Positions 16,424-25,886 of a DNA stretch of 43,820 nt are shown piece after piece. Below the pieces are notes generated by a model. That model saw only the letters and a program-made list of their open reading frames with translations, was not told the DNA's origin and ran no database searches. Both the position numbers and the translations under genes were made by a program. The stretch lies in NCBI GenBank assembly GCA_036508135.1, contig DATCHW010000145.1:1-43820 (forward strand). Direction: 5' to 3'. Each line of letters starts with the position of its first letter. Within the stretch, counting starts at the first letter, position 1. Source of the DNA: DATCHW01 sp036508135 (GTDB lineage: Bacteria > Bacteroidota > Ignavibacteria > Tepidaquicellales > Tepidaquicellaceae).

Positions 16424-17197
16424 ATGAAAAAAATATTATGGTTGCTAAATTTTATAGGCTTTGATCCCAAGATTTTTTTCTATAATATAACAGGCTTATT
16501 TTGGTATTTTAAAGACTACCGATTATTAAGAAAACAATTAAATAGTAAATCTGATTTTAAGGTTAATCTTTTCCCAATACTTCGTGAAAGAACAGAGCAA
16601 AGTGGGACTGTATCAGGTCACTATTTTCATCAAGATTTATTGATTGCGGGTAAAATATTTAAAAACAATCCACATAAACATATTGATATTGGGTCAAGAA
16701 TAGATGGATTTGTTGCGCATGTTGCCAGTTTTCGAGAAATAGAAGTGTTTGATATCCGTGCATTGACTTCATCTATAGAGAACGTCAAATTTAAACAGGT
16801 AGATTTTACAAATTTACCCGAAGAATATTTTAGTTACACAGATTCTCTTTCTTGTTTGCATGCAATTGAGCATTTTGGACTTGGAAGATATAACGACTCA
16901 ATTGATGTAAATGGACATCTGAAAGGCTTAGAATCAATGTATAAAACATTAAAGACAGGTGGGAAATTTTACTTTGCTGCGCCTTTAGGTGATTTAAGAA
17001 TTGAATTTAATGCTCATCGGGTATTCTCAATAGAATATTTGCTCAGGTTGTTCAAAGATAAATATAAAATCGTTTCTTTTTCTTATGTCGATGATCACGG
17101 AAATTTACACAAAAATATTGAATTAAACGAACTCGCGAAACAAAATAATTTTGGTTGTAAATATGGTTGTGGAATTTTTGAATTACACAAATTGTAA
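16424..17197 (+). CDS. DUF268 family protein
   Basis: A 257-residue protein containing the DUF268 core: HIDIGSRIDGFVAHVASF at about residues 86-103, then EVFDIR, and SCLHAIEHFGLGRY with DVNGHLKG. The layout resembles a SAM-dependent methyltransferase fold (GSRIDG loop, acidic residue after the second strand). The N-terminus is amphipathic with a hydrophobic stretch at residues 3-30. DUF268 proteins recur in polysaccharide loci and are thought to be methyltransferase-like, but no activity is established to my knowledge. Starts 18 nt after the rfbE stop. Confidence 0.75.
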   Translation: MKKILWLLNFIGFDPKIFFYNITGLFWYFKDYRLLRKQLNSKSDFKVNLFPILRERTEQSGTVSGHYFHQDLLIAGKIFKNNPHKHIDIGSRIDGFVAHVASFREIEVFDIRALTSSIENVKFKQVDFTNLPEEYFSYTDSLSCLHAIEHFGLGRYNDSIDVNGHLKGLESMYKTLKTGGKFYFAAPLGDLRIEFNAHRVFSIEYLLRLFKDKYKIVSFSYVDDHGNLHKNIELNELAKQNNFGCKYGCGIFELHKL

Positions 17198-17385
17198 ATA
17201 AAACATTAACCTTTAACTATCGTTTCGATAATCCACTATAATGCATTATTATACAATTATTTTAAAAAGCAAAAAATCTGCAAATTAAATTTTTAAATGA
17301 TTAAATATCAGTTATTTAAATTAAATAATTTCAGAATTGCTGTTTCAATTTTATAGTAAATTTATTTTACAAACAACGGTTTTAT

Positions 17386-17461
17386 GATGAAACCCACATG
17401 ATTGATCCAGATCACAAACACGAGTGAAAATAATTCTTTTTCAATCATGTGTGGTTCCATC
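17386..17461. repeat. Imperfect inverted repeat upstream of a GT2 gene
   Basis: Arms 17386-17405 (GATGAAACCCACATGATTGA) and 17441-17461 (reverse complement GATGGAACCACACATGATTGA) match with two or three differences around a 35-nt loop. It lies in the 291-bp gap 17198-17488, which otherwise shows no gene. There is no U-run, so it is not an obvious terminator. It could be a small MITE-like remnant or an mRNA leader structure. Confidence 0.5.
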
Positions 17462-17488
17462 ATACCTTAGACAAATAATTATTTACGG

Positions 17489-18484
17489 ATGAAAATAAAA
17501 TTATCATTTTGCATTCCAACATATAACAGAACTCATTTAATTGAAATTTCAATCAATAGTATTCTTAGCTCAATAAAAAATTATAGTAATAATTTGAATT
17601 ACAATTTTGAATTAATAATAATAGATAATAATAGTACTGATTCTACTGAAGAAGTAATTAATAAATTTATTATTTTGAATAGAACAGTTAATATTAAAAT
17701 AATTTACATCAAAAACAGCATAAATATTGGAGCGTCTAAAAATTTTATTAATTCATCAAAATATGCTAACGGAGATTATATTTGGTTTTTTTCGGATGAT
17801 GATTATATGATTGAGAGTGCAGTAAGCAATTTCTTTAAAATAATTAGTGCGAATTATACTTTTATCTTTGTTACTAGATTGCTAGCAGATAATGAACTTA
17901 TAATTATTAAAAAACATAAACCACAACCCAATATAAATGAGTGGGATGCAATTTATTCAAGTGGTTTTTTAATGATAAAAAAAATGGGTCTGGAAATAAC
18001 ATCTGTATTAGGTTTTTATAGTTCAATTATCATAATTAAAGAAATTTGGGAGAGTTCTAAAATGGCTATAAATGATAATTCTGAATTTGGTTATTTAAAA
18101 ATATTATTAGCTGCAATAAATAATAAAAGTTGTTTTATTATTAAAGAACCAGGAGTTATTTGCCGTCTTAATTATCGTGGATTTAAAGATAAAGATAGCA
18201 TTGTATGGTTGGACGAGTATATAGCTACTTTTTTATTCGCTAAAAATATTGGATATGATGAAAAAACATGCAACGAAATGATAGAAAGTATTTTTAAATC
18301 TCATAGTAAACTTTTCGTTATAGACAAAGCCAAAGGAGTTAGACGAGGAAATTTATTTAATACTAAAAACAAATTAGGGTATCAAGGAAAATATTATGAT
18401 AAGTGGTTTTTAATAAGTTTAATACCCCAATTTATACTTAGACCTATTTATAGAGTTTTATATAGATTTTATAAAAGAAAATGA
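17489..18484 (+). CDS. Glycosyltransferase family 2
   Basis: A 331-residue GT-A fold glycosyltransferase. The N-terminal motif is LSFCIPTYNRTHLIE, then the nucleotide-binding IIIDNNSTDSTEE, and the metal-binding DxD block is WFFSDDDYMIE at about residues 105-115. The C-terminal part is amphipathic and basic, suitable for membrane association. Donor and acceptor cannot be read from sequence. Its stop overlaps the wzx start by 4 nt (ATGA). Confidence 0.9.
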   Translation: MKIKLSFCIPTYNRTHLIEISINSILSSIKNYSNNLNYNFELIIIDNNSTDSTEEVINKFIILNRTVNIKIIYIKNSINIGASKNFINSSKYANGDYIWFFSDDDYMIESAVSNFFKIISANYTFIFVTRLLADNELIIIKKHKPQPNINEWDAIYSSGFLMIKKMGLEITSVLGFYSSIIIIKEIWESSKMAINDNSEFGYLKILLAAINNKSCFIIKEPGVICRLNYRGFKDKDSIVWLDEYIATFLFAKNIGYDEKTCNEMIESIFKSHSKLFVIDKAKGVRRGNLFNTKNKLGYQGKYYDKWFLISLIPQFILRPIYRVLYRFYKRK

Positions 18485-19995
18485 GATCCCGCAAAAAAAC
18501 AACAAAATGGAATATTGTTTTTCACTATTATTCCATCGCATTCAGCATGGTTTGGGGGGTTTTATTGGTTCCTATATACCTTGAGTTTATTCCTATAGAA
18601 ACATACGGCGCCTGGCTTGCTACTGGGAATATTGTTGCTTGGTTAACCGTTGTTGACCCTGGTATATCCGACGTTTTACGTCAACAAGTAGGAAGGGCTT
18701 ATGGCGCTGGAGAAACACAAAAGCTAAATGATTATTTGAGCAGTGGTATTTTATTATCGTTGATTGTAAGTTTAATAATTTTATTTGCCGGTCTTATCTC
18801 AGGAAATTTTATAATTGAGTTAATAAACATTAATGGCTTAAATAATATTACAATTATAAAAAATGCTTTCATTTTAGCTGTAATTGGCAGTTCTTTATTA
18901 ATATTTTCTTTCGGATTTACAAGTTTTAGTCAAGGATTGTTAGGCAGCATAGGTATTGGTTTAGTTTATGTAGTTGCAACAATTACATCATTAGTTATTA
19001 ATGTAGTATTATTAATTAAAGGCTATGGGTTGTATTCAATCCCGATTAGTCAAATCATCAGAGCTTTAATACTTATTGCGGGAAATATAATTTATATCTT
19101 TTGGAGGTATTTGCAAGAATCTTTGAAATTTCGCTTTTCAATAAAAGGAATTTCGGCTTTAGCAAAACTAAGTGGTTATAACCTTCTTGGAAAACTAGGT
19201 AATGTAATGTCGACACAAATTGATACTTTTCTGGTTGCACGATACATTAGTGTGGAGGTTGCACCTATATTGGCACTCACTAAAAAAGGGCCTGAATTAT
19301 CCAGAATGTTTGTGGAAAGGCCTCCTATAGCAATGCTTCCGGCTATAACTAATGCATGGGGAAATGGTGAATATGATAAGGTAAGAACTAATACTTCACG
19401 TCTTTTTATTATTATGCTATGGATGCTTGGTTTGATATTTACAGGCTTTATTATTTTTAACAAATCTTTTGTATCCCTTTGGGTTGGACAAAACATATAT
19501 GCAGGTGATTCAATAAATCTGTTAATTTGTCTTGGTCTCATATTATCAGTGGTAGCTAGTATTACTTCAAATATCTTTTTTGCTTTAGGAAATATAAAAG
19601 AAACAAGTAAAATAAACTTTACGCAAAGTATAATAACAGTAGTCGCTTTGTTTGTAGGTGTAAAATATTTTGGGTTGTTGGGTTTGGTCATAGCACAAGT
19701 CTTATCTATGCTTGTTTATTCAGCATGGTACTTCCCCTACAAGACATTGAAGCTTATTAAGTATGATTTATTTCTATTCAAAAAGATTAAGAAAGAAATC
19801 CCAATAGTTTTATTTATAAGTGTTTTAATTATAATTATTAGCGTTAAAGTGATCTTTGTAACTAGTTGGATATCTTTCTTTATTTTTGGAGTAATAATAG
19901 TCTTCAGCTATATTCTTTTGTTATTTCTTTTATCTAAATCATTTAGAAATGAAATTCATGCAATTCTTAAAAATATAAAAATAAAATATAAGTAA
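18481..19995 (+). CDS. wzx: Wzx-type oligosaccharide flippase
   Basis: A 504-residue MOP-superfamily membrane protein with about 12-14 hydrophobic segments. The N-terminal SMVWGVLLVPIYLEFIPIE and ETYGAWLA stretches are typical of polysaccharide Wzx flippases. Charged loops are present around residues 245-300 (STQIDTFLVARYISVEVAP). It would flip the undecaprenyl-pyrophosphate-linked repeat unit across the inner membrane. It lies in an overlapping gene string with the upstream GT2 (ATGA) and the downstream gene (TAATG). Confidence 0.9.
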   Translation: MRSRKKTTKWNIVFHYYSIAFSMVWGVLLVPIYLEFIPIETYGAWLATGNIVAWLTVVDPGISDVLRQQVGRAYGAGETQKLNDYLSSGILLSLIVSLIILFAGLISGNFIIELININGLNNITIIKNAFILAVIGSSLLIFSFGFTSFSQGLLGSIGIGLVYVVATITSLVINVVLLIKGYGLYSIPISQIIRALILIAGNIIYIFWRYLQESLKFRFSIKGISALAKLSGYNLLGKLGNVMSTQIDTFLVARYISVEVAPILALTKKGPELSRMFVERPPIAMLPAITNAWGNGEYDKVRTNTSRLFIIMLWMLGLIFTGFIIFNKSFVSLWVGQNIYAGDSINLLICLGLILSVVASITSNIFFALGNIKETSKINFTQSIITVVALFVGVKYFGLLGLVIAQVLSMLVYSAWYFPYKTLKLIKYDLFLFKKIKKEIPIVLFISVLIIIISVKVIFVTSWISFFIFGVIIVFSYILLLFLLSKSFRNEIHAILKNIKIKYK

Positions 19996-20801
19996 TGCAA
20001 TTTTTTCCCGTTTTAATAAACACAACCGATTCTTTCGAAGATTGCTGGTTTTCTTTTTTCAAGTTATTTTCTATTTACTGGCCAGAATATAACGGAATAA
20101 TTTATTTAAATACAGAAACAAAAGACTTTAATTTTGCCGGCTTAAATATAATTCCAATTAAAAATAAACTTACAGGAGAAACCTGGAGTAAATGTTTAAT
20201 ATCCGCACTCGATTTTATTAAAGAAGATCATATACTTTATATGCAAGAAGACTATTTTTTTAATGACTTTATTAAAGCTAATTTATTAAATGAATTTTAC
20301 GATAAATTTGTTAAACTAAATTGCGATTGCCTCCATTTGACAGATCAATCAACACCTGGTCCATTTATACAGACAAACGATGATATGATTTGGGAAATTG
20401 ATAAAAATGCACTATATAGAATAAGCTGTCAAGCGGCATTCTGGAAAAAAGATATACTTATTTCCTATCTACGTAAACACGAGACAGCGTGGCGATTTGA
20501 ACATTATGGAACAAAGAGAAGTGCCAAAAAAAACGATAAGTTTTATATAGTAAATACAAACATATTTGGTTGTGGTAAAAAGGAAATAATCCCGTATGTT
20601 TTTACCGCAATAATAAAAGGGAAGTGGAATACAGAAGTAAAAAAACTATTGATCGAACACCAAATTGATATTGATTATCGCAAAAGAGGATTCTATGAAA
20701 ATTCTGTAATCAAAAATAATATTTTAAAAAAACTAAAAAGCCAAAAACTCAGTGATATAAAATCACGGATTAAGTCTGAATGGGAATTGATAATAAAATG
20801 A
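19995..20801 (+). CDS. Putative glycosyltransferase (unclassified)
   Basis: A 268-residue soluble protein. DHILYMQEDYFFNDF at about residues 77-91 resembles a GT-A acidic metal site. GETWSKCLISALDFI precedes it, as in small polysaccharide glycosyltransferases. YRISCQAAFWKKDIL and AWRFEHYG are further conserved-looking blocks. There is no signal peptide and no membrane segment. Its ATG shares one base with the wzx stop. It is a likely glycosyltransferase by context and fold hints, but the family is not certain. Confidence 0.6.
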   Translation: MQFFPVLINTTDSFEDCWFSFFKLFSIYWPEYNGIIYLNTETKDFNFAGLNIIPIKNKLTGETWSKCLISALDFIKEDHILYMQEDYFFNDFIKANLLNEFYDKFVKLNCDCLHLTDQSTPGPFIQTNDDMIWEIDKNALYRISCQAAFWKKDILISYLRKHETAWRFEHYGTKRSAKKNDKFYIVNTNIFGCGKKEIIPYVFTAIIKGKWNTEVKKLLIEHQIDIDYRKRGFYENSVIKNNILKKLKSQKLSDIKSRIKSEWELIIK

Positions 20802-20940
20802 AGAAACAAAAAATTATTATGATGCTCAGAGTAAAGGATGGTATCTTTTTAGTTAATAATTGGTTGGAAAATATTGAAAATAATTAGTAGATACAATAGT
20901 TATTATTGCAATACCAAAAAAATTAGTGCGAATTATGATA
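20798..20940 (+). pseudogene. Decayed glycosyltransferase family 2 gene (5' remnant)
   Basis: The frame from ATG 20798 reads MKKQKIIMMLRVKDGIFLVN, then NWLENIENN and a stop at 20885-20887. Right after, VDTIVIIAIPKK continues the expected GT2 sequence. This matches the start of glycosyltransferases of the type beginning IVMMLRVKDG...WLENI. It has stops and no DxD region, so it is a degraded copy. The remaining gap to 21097 has no recognisable gene. Confidence 0.55.
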
Positions 20941-21097
20941 AGTATTTTTTTTGTTTTCCGATATTTAATTTTTTACTAATAATTTTTAAGATTAAAGTGA
21001 TGAATAAGGGAATAAAGTATTTCATTATCAATAAAAGATCTTTGTAGTGAATTGCTTTTATTAAAAATTAAATCTGTTTTCGGATACATTCATTAAA

Positions 21098-21991
21098 ATG
21101 GTTACAAAAACTATAACCTCAAATTGGAATAGGCTGAAATATCGCGTGCCATTAATTCTTGAGGGCTTTAACCCACTTTATTTTCAAGGTAAACCTCTCG
21201 ATCCATTAAGTCACGTACAGTTACAGATGAATGATAAGAGTTACCAGAGGAATTATGACATTTTTAAAGATAGAGTGATTAATGCAATTGGAAAAAAATA
21301 TTTACCAATTTATAGAATGGCTGATGGAGAGTTTAATTTTATTTTGAATTTATCGAAAATTCCTACTATTAATAATATATTAACCTTAATAGGTATAAAG
21401 AAAAATAAAACATGCTGGGGTGAAAATTTTACTTTTTGGGAATTGGAAAAGATAAAAGTTCTATATTTTAAACAACTAAAAATTATTTCACAAAAAGGAT
21501 TTCTGGCTAATCATTTTATTGATTTTTCAGATGGGAAGCATCATCCATATTTCAAAACATTCAAATCTATTTCTAAAAAGTTTGAAAAACACAATATTAT
21601 TTTCAACGAAACTAATTATACATCTTTCTACTATGTTTATGCATTATTGACAGGAAATGATAGAGAATTGATTTTAAGGAATAAAAATATATTAATAATA
21701 ACATCCTTCGACGAAGTTAAAAAGGCAAATTTGTTGAAGTTTTTAGTTAATGATGAAAACGCTTCATCCGTTGATTTTTATAAAATATCGGCGACAAAAT
21801 CAATGTTTGATAAAATTGATTTTAAGCAATTAAAACCAACTTATGATTTAGTTCTAATTGGTGCAGGCATTGGGTCATCAAATATATTGGTGCAATGCGA
21901 GAAACTTAAAACTGTTTCTATTGATGCCGGGATTGTTCTTGAAAGATACGCAAATCGGGAATTAAAATATTCAAGAATATTTCTTTTATGA
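21098..21991 (+). CDS. Putative GT-D-fold glycosyltransferase-like protein
   Basis: A 297-residue protein with PIYRMADGEFNF at about residues 68-79, which resembles the conserved (R)xxDGE site of GT-D (DUF1792-type) glycosyltransferases. The C-terminal half has a Rossmann-like YDLVLIGAGIGSSNILVQ and ends with SIDAGIVLERYANRE. It has no membrane segment. Context between flippase and polymerase supports a role in building the repeat unit. The DGE assignment rests on one motif, so the exact family is uncertain. Confidence 0.55.
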   Translation: MVTKTITSNWNRLKYRVPLILEGFNPLYFQGKPLDPLSHVQLQMNDKSYQRNYDIFKDRVINAIGKKYLPIYRMADGEFNFILNLSKIPTINNILTLIGIKKNKTCWGENFTFWELEKIKVLYFKQLKIISQKGFLANHFIDFSDGKHHPYFKTFKSISKKFEKHNIIFNETNYTSFYYVYALLTGNDRELILRNKNILIITSFDEVKKANLLKFLVNDENASSVDFYKISATKSMFDKIDFKQLKPTYDLVLIGAGIGSSNILVQCEKLKTVSIDAGIVLERYANRELKYSRIFLL

Positions 21992-22051
21992 AAATATAAC
22001 TTATAATACTAAGAAGTATTTATAATAATACGAAATATATTCGGGACTAAA

Positions 22052-23308
22052 ATGAAACAAACAGATAAGTATTTCAAAAACTTTATATATGCTATAATAT
22101 TTAGTCCTATCATAGGATATTTCTCATATAATTACATTAAACTTTCGGGGTTCGGAATGTTTGGTCAACAGCTACTCTGCTATTTAGCTATACCAATATT
22201 TATAATTTGGCTATTTCAGAAAAGAGAATATATTATTTTCCCAAAATATTTATATTTCTTCTTACTCTATATAATATATATATACATTTGGGATTTATTT
22301 AATGGTAATTATGATCAAAAAGGATTCATAAAATATATATTTAATAATTATAACGTATATATTTTTCTTTTTTTGATTATTTTTTACAATGTTAAAATCT
22401 CAAATGATACATTCAAAAGAATAATTTATTTATTAAAGTTTGTTTTAGTTGCAGCACTTGGTGGGTCAATAATTCAAACTTTTATTCCTGATTTTTTTGT
22501 AAATATGTCACAATGGAGCAAGGGGAATCTTTTTACTGATTCAATTTATACATCCCGAAGACCTTCAATATTTACATGGGTATCCGATAATGATTATGGA
22601 ATTACTGTGCCGGCATATCTATCATTGTTAATTGCTTATCTAAAGTTAAAAGTGGATAATAAGCAAATATTATTTTTTGTATTAATAATAATATTATATG
22701 CGGTACTATCAAACACCAGATATGTAATGTTAGGTACATTATTAGTAATATCTCAATTGTTTATTTTTTCAAATCTAAAAGGGACTTCAAAAAATCTTGT
22801 TATACTATTTATAAGTAGCATTATTTTTTATCAGATGATAACTATTGTTTTTGAGTACGATTTCATTTCATTATTTTCAGAGCGCCTTTTTGCGGAAAAG
22901 CAAGTGACAAATTCATCAAGGTATTATTCTTATGAATTGTTTCTTCGTTTTTTCGGTGATAAACCAATCTTTGGAACAGGTATATGGTTGACCACAGAGC
23001 AGGAATATGCGGCAAACGCTGGTGGTTCTTCTCAAATTCATATAGGTTATTTGGCTCATTTGATTTCTTATGGACTTGTTGGTAGTTTTTTACTTTTTTC
23101 ATTTTGGTTTGCACTTGCGAGAGATTTATTTAAAAAAGCTAGAAAATCACGTTACTTTGGTGGTTTTTTCGGGTTTCTTGTTTATTTAGCAGGTCAACTT
23201 ACTTATGTTGATTATATTTTGATTATACCGGGTATTTTATTATCAATTATACTAAGTGAGTATTACTACCAGAATTATTTGAATAATAGTAGTTTTAATC
23301 ATGCATAA
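22052..23308 (+). CDS. wzy: Wzy-type O-antigen polymerase
   Basis: A 418-residue integral membrane protein with about 10-12 hydrophobic segments and a large polar loop at about residues 270-330 (ERLFAEKQVTNSSRYYSYE and FGTGIWLTTEQEYAAN), the organisation of Wzy and O-antigen ligase family proteins. The sequence is very poor in conserved motifs, as usual for Wzy, so assignment rests on topology, the loop and its position next to wzx and glycosyltransferases. WaaL-like ligase is the main alternative. Confidence 0.8.
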   Translation: MKQTDKYFKNFIYAIIFSPIIGYFSYNYIKLSGFGMFGQQLLCYLAIPIFIIWLFQKREYIIFPKYLYFFLLYIIYIYIWDLFNGNYDQKGFIKYIFNNYNVYIFLFLIIFYNVKISNDTFKRIIYLLKFVLVAALGGSIIQTFIPDFFVNMSQWSKGNLFTDSIYTSRRPSIFTWVSDNDYGITVPAYLSLLIAYLKLKVDNKQILFFVLIIILYAVLSNTRYVMLGTLLVISQLFIFSNLKGTSKNLVILFISSIIFYQMITIVFEYDFISLFSERLFAEKQVTNSSRYYSYELFLRFFGDKPIFGTGIWLTTEQEYAANAGGSSQIHIGYLAHLISYGLVGSFLLFSFWFALARDLFKKARKSRYFGGFFGFLVYLAGQLTYVDYILIIPGILLSIILSEYYYQNYLNNSSFNHA

Positions 23309-23482
23309 AATTTCAGTGATCATAGCTACATCAACCGCTGTAAATATTTATATATTATTTTAACCCAAATTTAAAAGTAAATTATACCAAATGGAGTGTG
23401 TTTAGATATTATTGTTGTAGTTGATGGATCTACTGACGACACTCATGAAATGCTAAGTAATAAATTCCCTGAAGTAATTTAA
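23302..23482 (+). pseudogene. Decayed glycosyltransferase family 2 gene
   Basis: The start codon overlaps the wzy end, and the first residues are MHKISVIIATSTA, a GT2 N-terminus. The frame then breaks. In another frame, about 23411-23482 encodes LDIIVVVDGSTDDTHEML and ends at PEVI stop, the classic GT2 nucleotide-binding motif. Nothing after this resembles the rest of the enzyme. It is therefore a frameshifted and truncated gene lying just before an intact GT2. Confidence 0.65.
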
Positions 23483-23502
23483 AGTGTAGTTTAATTAATT
23501 TT

Positions 23503-24495
23503 ATGACCAAAAATCAGCCCCTTCTTTCTATTTGTATTCCAACTTACAATCGAGCAAAAATTTTAGATGTTTCGCTCAAAAATTTATTGCCTCAAATTAA
23601 CAAATATATAGAATATATCGAATTAATAATCTCGGACAATGCTTCTTTTGATAATACACATGAAATTATCCTAAAAAATTTATCAGAATATCAGAATATC
23701 AATGTTATACTTTTACGACAAGATAATAATATTGAGTTTTATGGAAATTCTAAAAAATGTAGAGAACTTTCTTCGGGAAAATATTTTTGGTTGTTATCTG
23801 ATAATGAACATATTTTACCTTATGCAATAGAATTTATTATTACTGAATTAAAAAAAAATGATAGGGTCGGAGTATTCTTTTTAAGGAATGAAAAAGATAC
23901 TCATCCATATGTTGTAAAAGATGAAAATGTTGATAGTTTCTTCTCGAATGATATAAAATCTTATTTAATCACTCTGATCAGTGCCGTAATATTAAAAAAT
24001 AACAAAAAAGTAGATGAAGAAATCTATAAAAACTATAAAAATAATGCGTTTATCGGTTTTTTATTTTTAGGAACCGCTTTATTAGAGTACAATAATATTA
24101 GAATTATTGAAGGAAAAATTTTTTATACATATAACACATACGTTTCTTTTAGCATCTTCTCTGTTTGGACTATAGCTATAAATGAATGTTTAGATTTTTT
24201 AGTTTCGCAAAAATTAATTAGCAATAAATCACGAAATTCCTTTACGAATAGTTTTTTAATAAATTTGAGTTTTTATCAAATTTTTGAATATCTGATTAAA
24301 GGTAAAATATTTGATAAAAAGTTTGAAAAACCTAACGAAATACTGAAGTTATTTGATAAATTCTATTTTAATAATCCGTCTTATTTAAAAAATATTAGAC
24401 CGCTTTTCTTTAAGTCCAAGTTTTATTTGTTCGCTGAGTATTACATGCAAAAATTTATTAATAAGTTGAAAAGAACTCTTAGTTTAATGTTTTGA
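23503..24495 (+). CDS. Glycosyltransferase family 2
   Basis: A 330-residue GT2: LLSICIPTYNRAKILD at residues 6-21, IISDNASFDNTHE, and FWLLSDNEHILPYA as the metal-site region, in which the usual DxD is altered to SDNE. The C-terminus is Phe/Lys-rich and may be peripherally membrane bound. The altered acidic motif leaves room for reduced or different metal use. It is followed by a 356-bp gap. Confidence 0.85.
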   Translation: MTKNQPLLSICIPTYNRAKILDVSLKNLLPQINKYIEYIELIISDNASFDNTHEIILKNLSEYQNINVILLRQDNNIEFYGNSKKCRELSSGKYFWLLSDNEHILPYAIEFIITELKKNDRVGVFFLRNEKDTHPYVVKDENVDSFFSNDIKSYLITLISAVILKNNKKVDEEIYKNYKNNAFIGFLFLGTALLEYNNIRIIEGKIFYTYNTYVSFSIFSVWTIAINECLDFLVSQKLISNKSRNSFTNSFLINLSFYQIFEYLIKGKIFDKKFEKPNEILKLFDKFYFNNPSYLKNIRPLFFKSKFYLFAEYYMQKFINKLKRTLSLMF

Positions 24496-24851
24496 TTTAA
24501 TAATTTATGAACCTGCATTCAACATAAGGTTTATTGTACACTACGCTATAAAATATTATATTTCAATGCAATTGTAAACTATTTAAGTAAGATTGTAGTG
24601 TGTCAATAATATACTACTGATTGCATTTATCAGAAAGATAAAAAAATCAGGCTATAAGTATTTGTCGATTCAGTTTCAACTACTTAACTCGAATAATTAA
24701 AAATATATTATTTAGCTTGGATAAATTTATTGAGGTTAAGAAAATTTTGTTGTGCACATAGATTTTTTTTTCGGATTAATATTTATCTTTATTTTTGATA
24801 AACATTATTATAATAAATACATGAACAAACAAATAAAATTAATGAAATCAT
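24496..24851. other. 356-bp AT-rich gap without recognisable content
   Basis: No ORF with protein-like features and no microrepeat family is visible. A weak ACACTAC/GTAGTGT pair lies in the first third. This gap separates the glycosyltransferase block from the FucNAc operon and is the most likely place for a promoter of capE, but I cannot point to a convincing element. Confidence 0.5.
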
Positions 24852-25886
24852 ATGAAAACTATTGAAAAACTACTTATTACCGGTGGCACCGGTTCATTTG
24901 GTAACGCAGTTTTAAGAAGACTTATTAACACAGACATAAAAGAAATCAGAATTTTTAGCCGGGATGAGAAAAAACAAGAGGATATGCGTCAGTTCTACAA
25001 GAATGGCAAGATTAAATATTTTATCGGCGATGTTAAGGATAGAGGAAGTATAGAAAGTGCTACTCTTGGTGTTGATTATGTTTTCCATGCAGCAGCATTA
25101 AAGCAGGTTCCTTCCTGTGAATTTTTTCCGGTTGAAGCAGTTAACACAAATATTTTAGGTTGTGATAATGTTCTGGATGCCGCTATTAATAACGGAGTAA
25201 AAAAAGTTATTGTTTTAAGTACTGATAAAGCTGTTTATCCTATTAATGCTATGGGTATGTCTAAAGCGTTATCGGAAAAAGTCATGGTTGCTAAATCAAG
25301 AAATGAAAATATCGGAACAATACTTTGCGGTACACGTTACGGTAATGTTATGGCTTCGAGAGGTTCTGTGGTTCCTTTATTTGTCGGTCAAATAAAAGCA
25401 GGTAATCCAATTACGATTACTGAGCCGTTAATGACAAGATATATGATGACGCTAGAGGATGCTGTGGATCTAGTTCTTTTTGCTTTTGAAAAAGGCAACC
25501 CCGGGGATATTTTTGTGCAGAAATCTCCTGCGTCAACAATTGGAACAGTGGTTCAAGCGCTTCTTGAACTCTATAACGCTAATAACGAGGTAAAAATAAT
25601 CGGAATAAGACACGGCGAAAAGATATATGAAACATTGGTTAATCGGGAAGAGATGGTTAAAGCCGAAGATTTGCAGAATTATTATAGAATTCCGGCAGAT
25701 ATACGTGACTTAAACTATAATAAATTTTTTTCGGAGGGAGAATCTAAGATAATGCAAACAGAAGAATATACTTCACATAATACTTATAGATTAAGCCTAG
25801 AAGAAACGAAAGTACTTTTATTAAAATTGAGATTTATTCGTGAAGATGTTTTAGGGGAAATATTTGAACCGATTTATACTCCATGA
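24852..25886 (+). CDS. capE: UDP-GlcNAc 4,6-dehydratase/5-epimerase (CapE/WbjB)
   Basis: This first enzyme of UDP-L-FucNAc synthesis converts UDP-GlcNAc to a 2,6-dideoxy-4-keto-L-arabino sugar. The 344-residue SDR has GGTGSFGNAVLRR at residues 11-23, SRDEKKQEDMR, and FHAAALKQVPSCEFFP. The active-site motif is MGMSK (Met134, Lys138), in which Met stands where classical SDRs have Tyr, as in CapE-type enzymes. RYGNVMASRGSVVPLF is also diagnostic. The last 4 nt overlap capF (ATGA). Confidence 0.93.
   Translation: MKTIEKLLITGGTGSFGNAVLRRLINTDIKEIRIFSRDEKKQEDMRQFYKNGKIKYFIGDVKDRGSIESATLGVDYVFHAAALKQVPSCEFFPVEAVNTNILGCDNVLDAAINNGVKKVIVLSTDKAVYPINAMGMSKALSEKVMVAKSRNENIGTILCGTRYGNVMASRGSVVPLFVGQIKAGNPITITEPLMTRYMMTLEDAVDLVLFAFEKGNPGDIFVQKSPASTIGTVVQALLELYNANNEVKIIGIRHGEKIYETLVNREEMVKAEDLQNYYRIPADIRDLNYNKFFSEGESKIMQTEEYTSHNTYRLSLEETKVLLLKLRFIREDVLGEIFEPIYTP

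Noticed and set aside
17386..17461. Rho-independent terminator
   Set aside because: The loop is 35 nt and no T-run follows the right arm.
19176..19691. Long reverse-strand reading frame inside wzx
   Set aside because: It is fully embedded in a clear flippase gene and has no protein-like motif of its own. The same reasoning excludes the other opposite-strand frames, for example 5254-5643 and 41787-42284.
24520..24605. ACACTAC/GTAGTGT inverted pair
   Set aside because: Seven bases at long distance in AT-rich DNA could be chance. A similar weak pair lies near 29695-29730.
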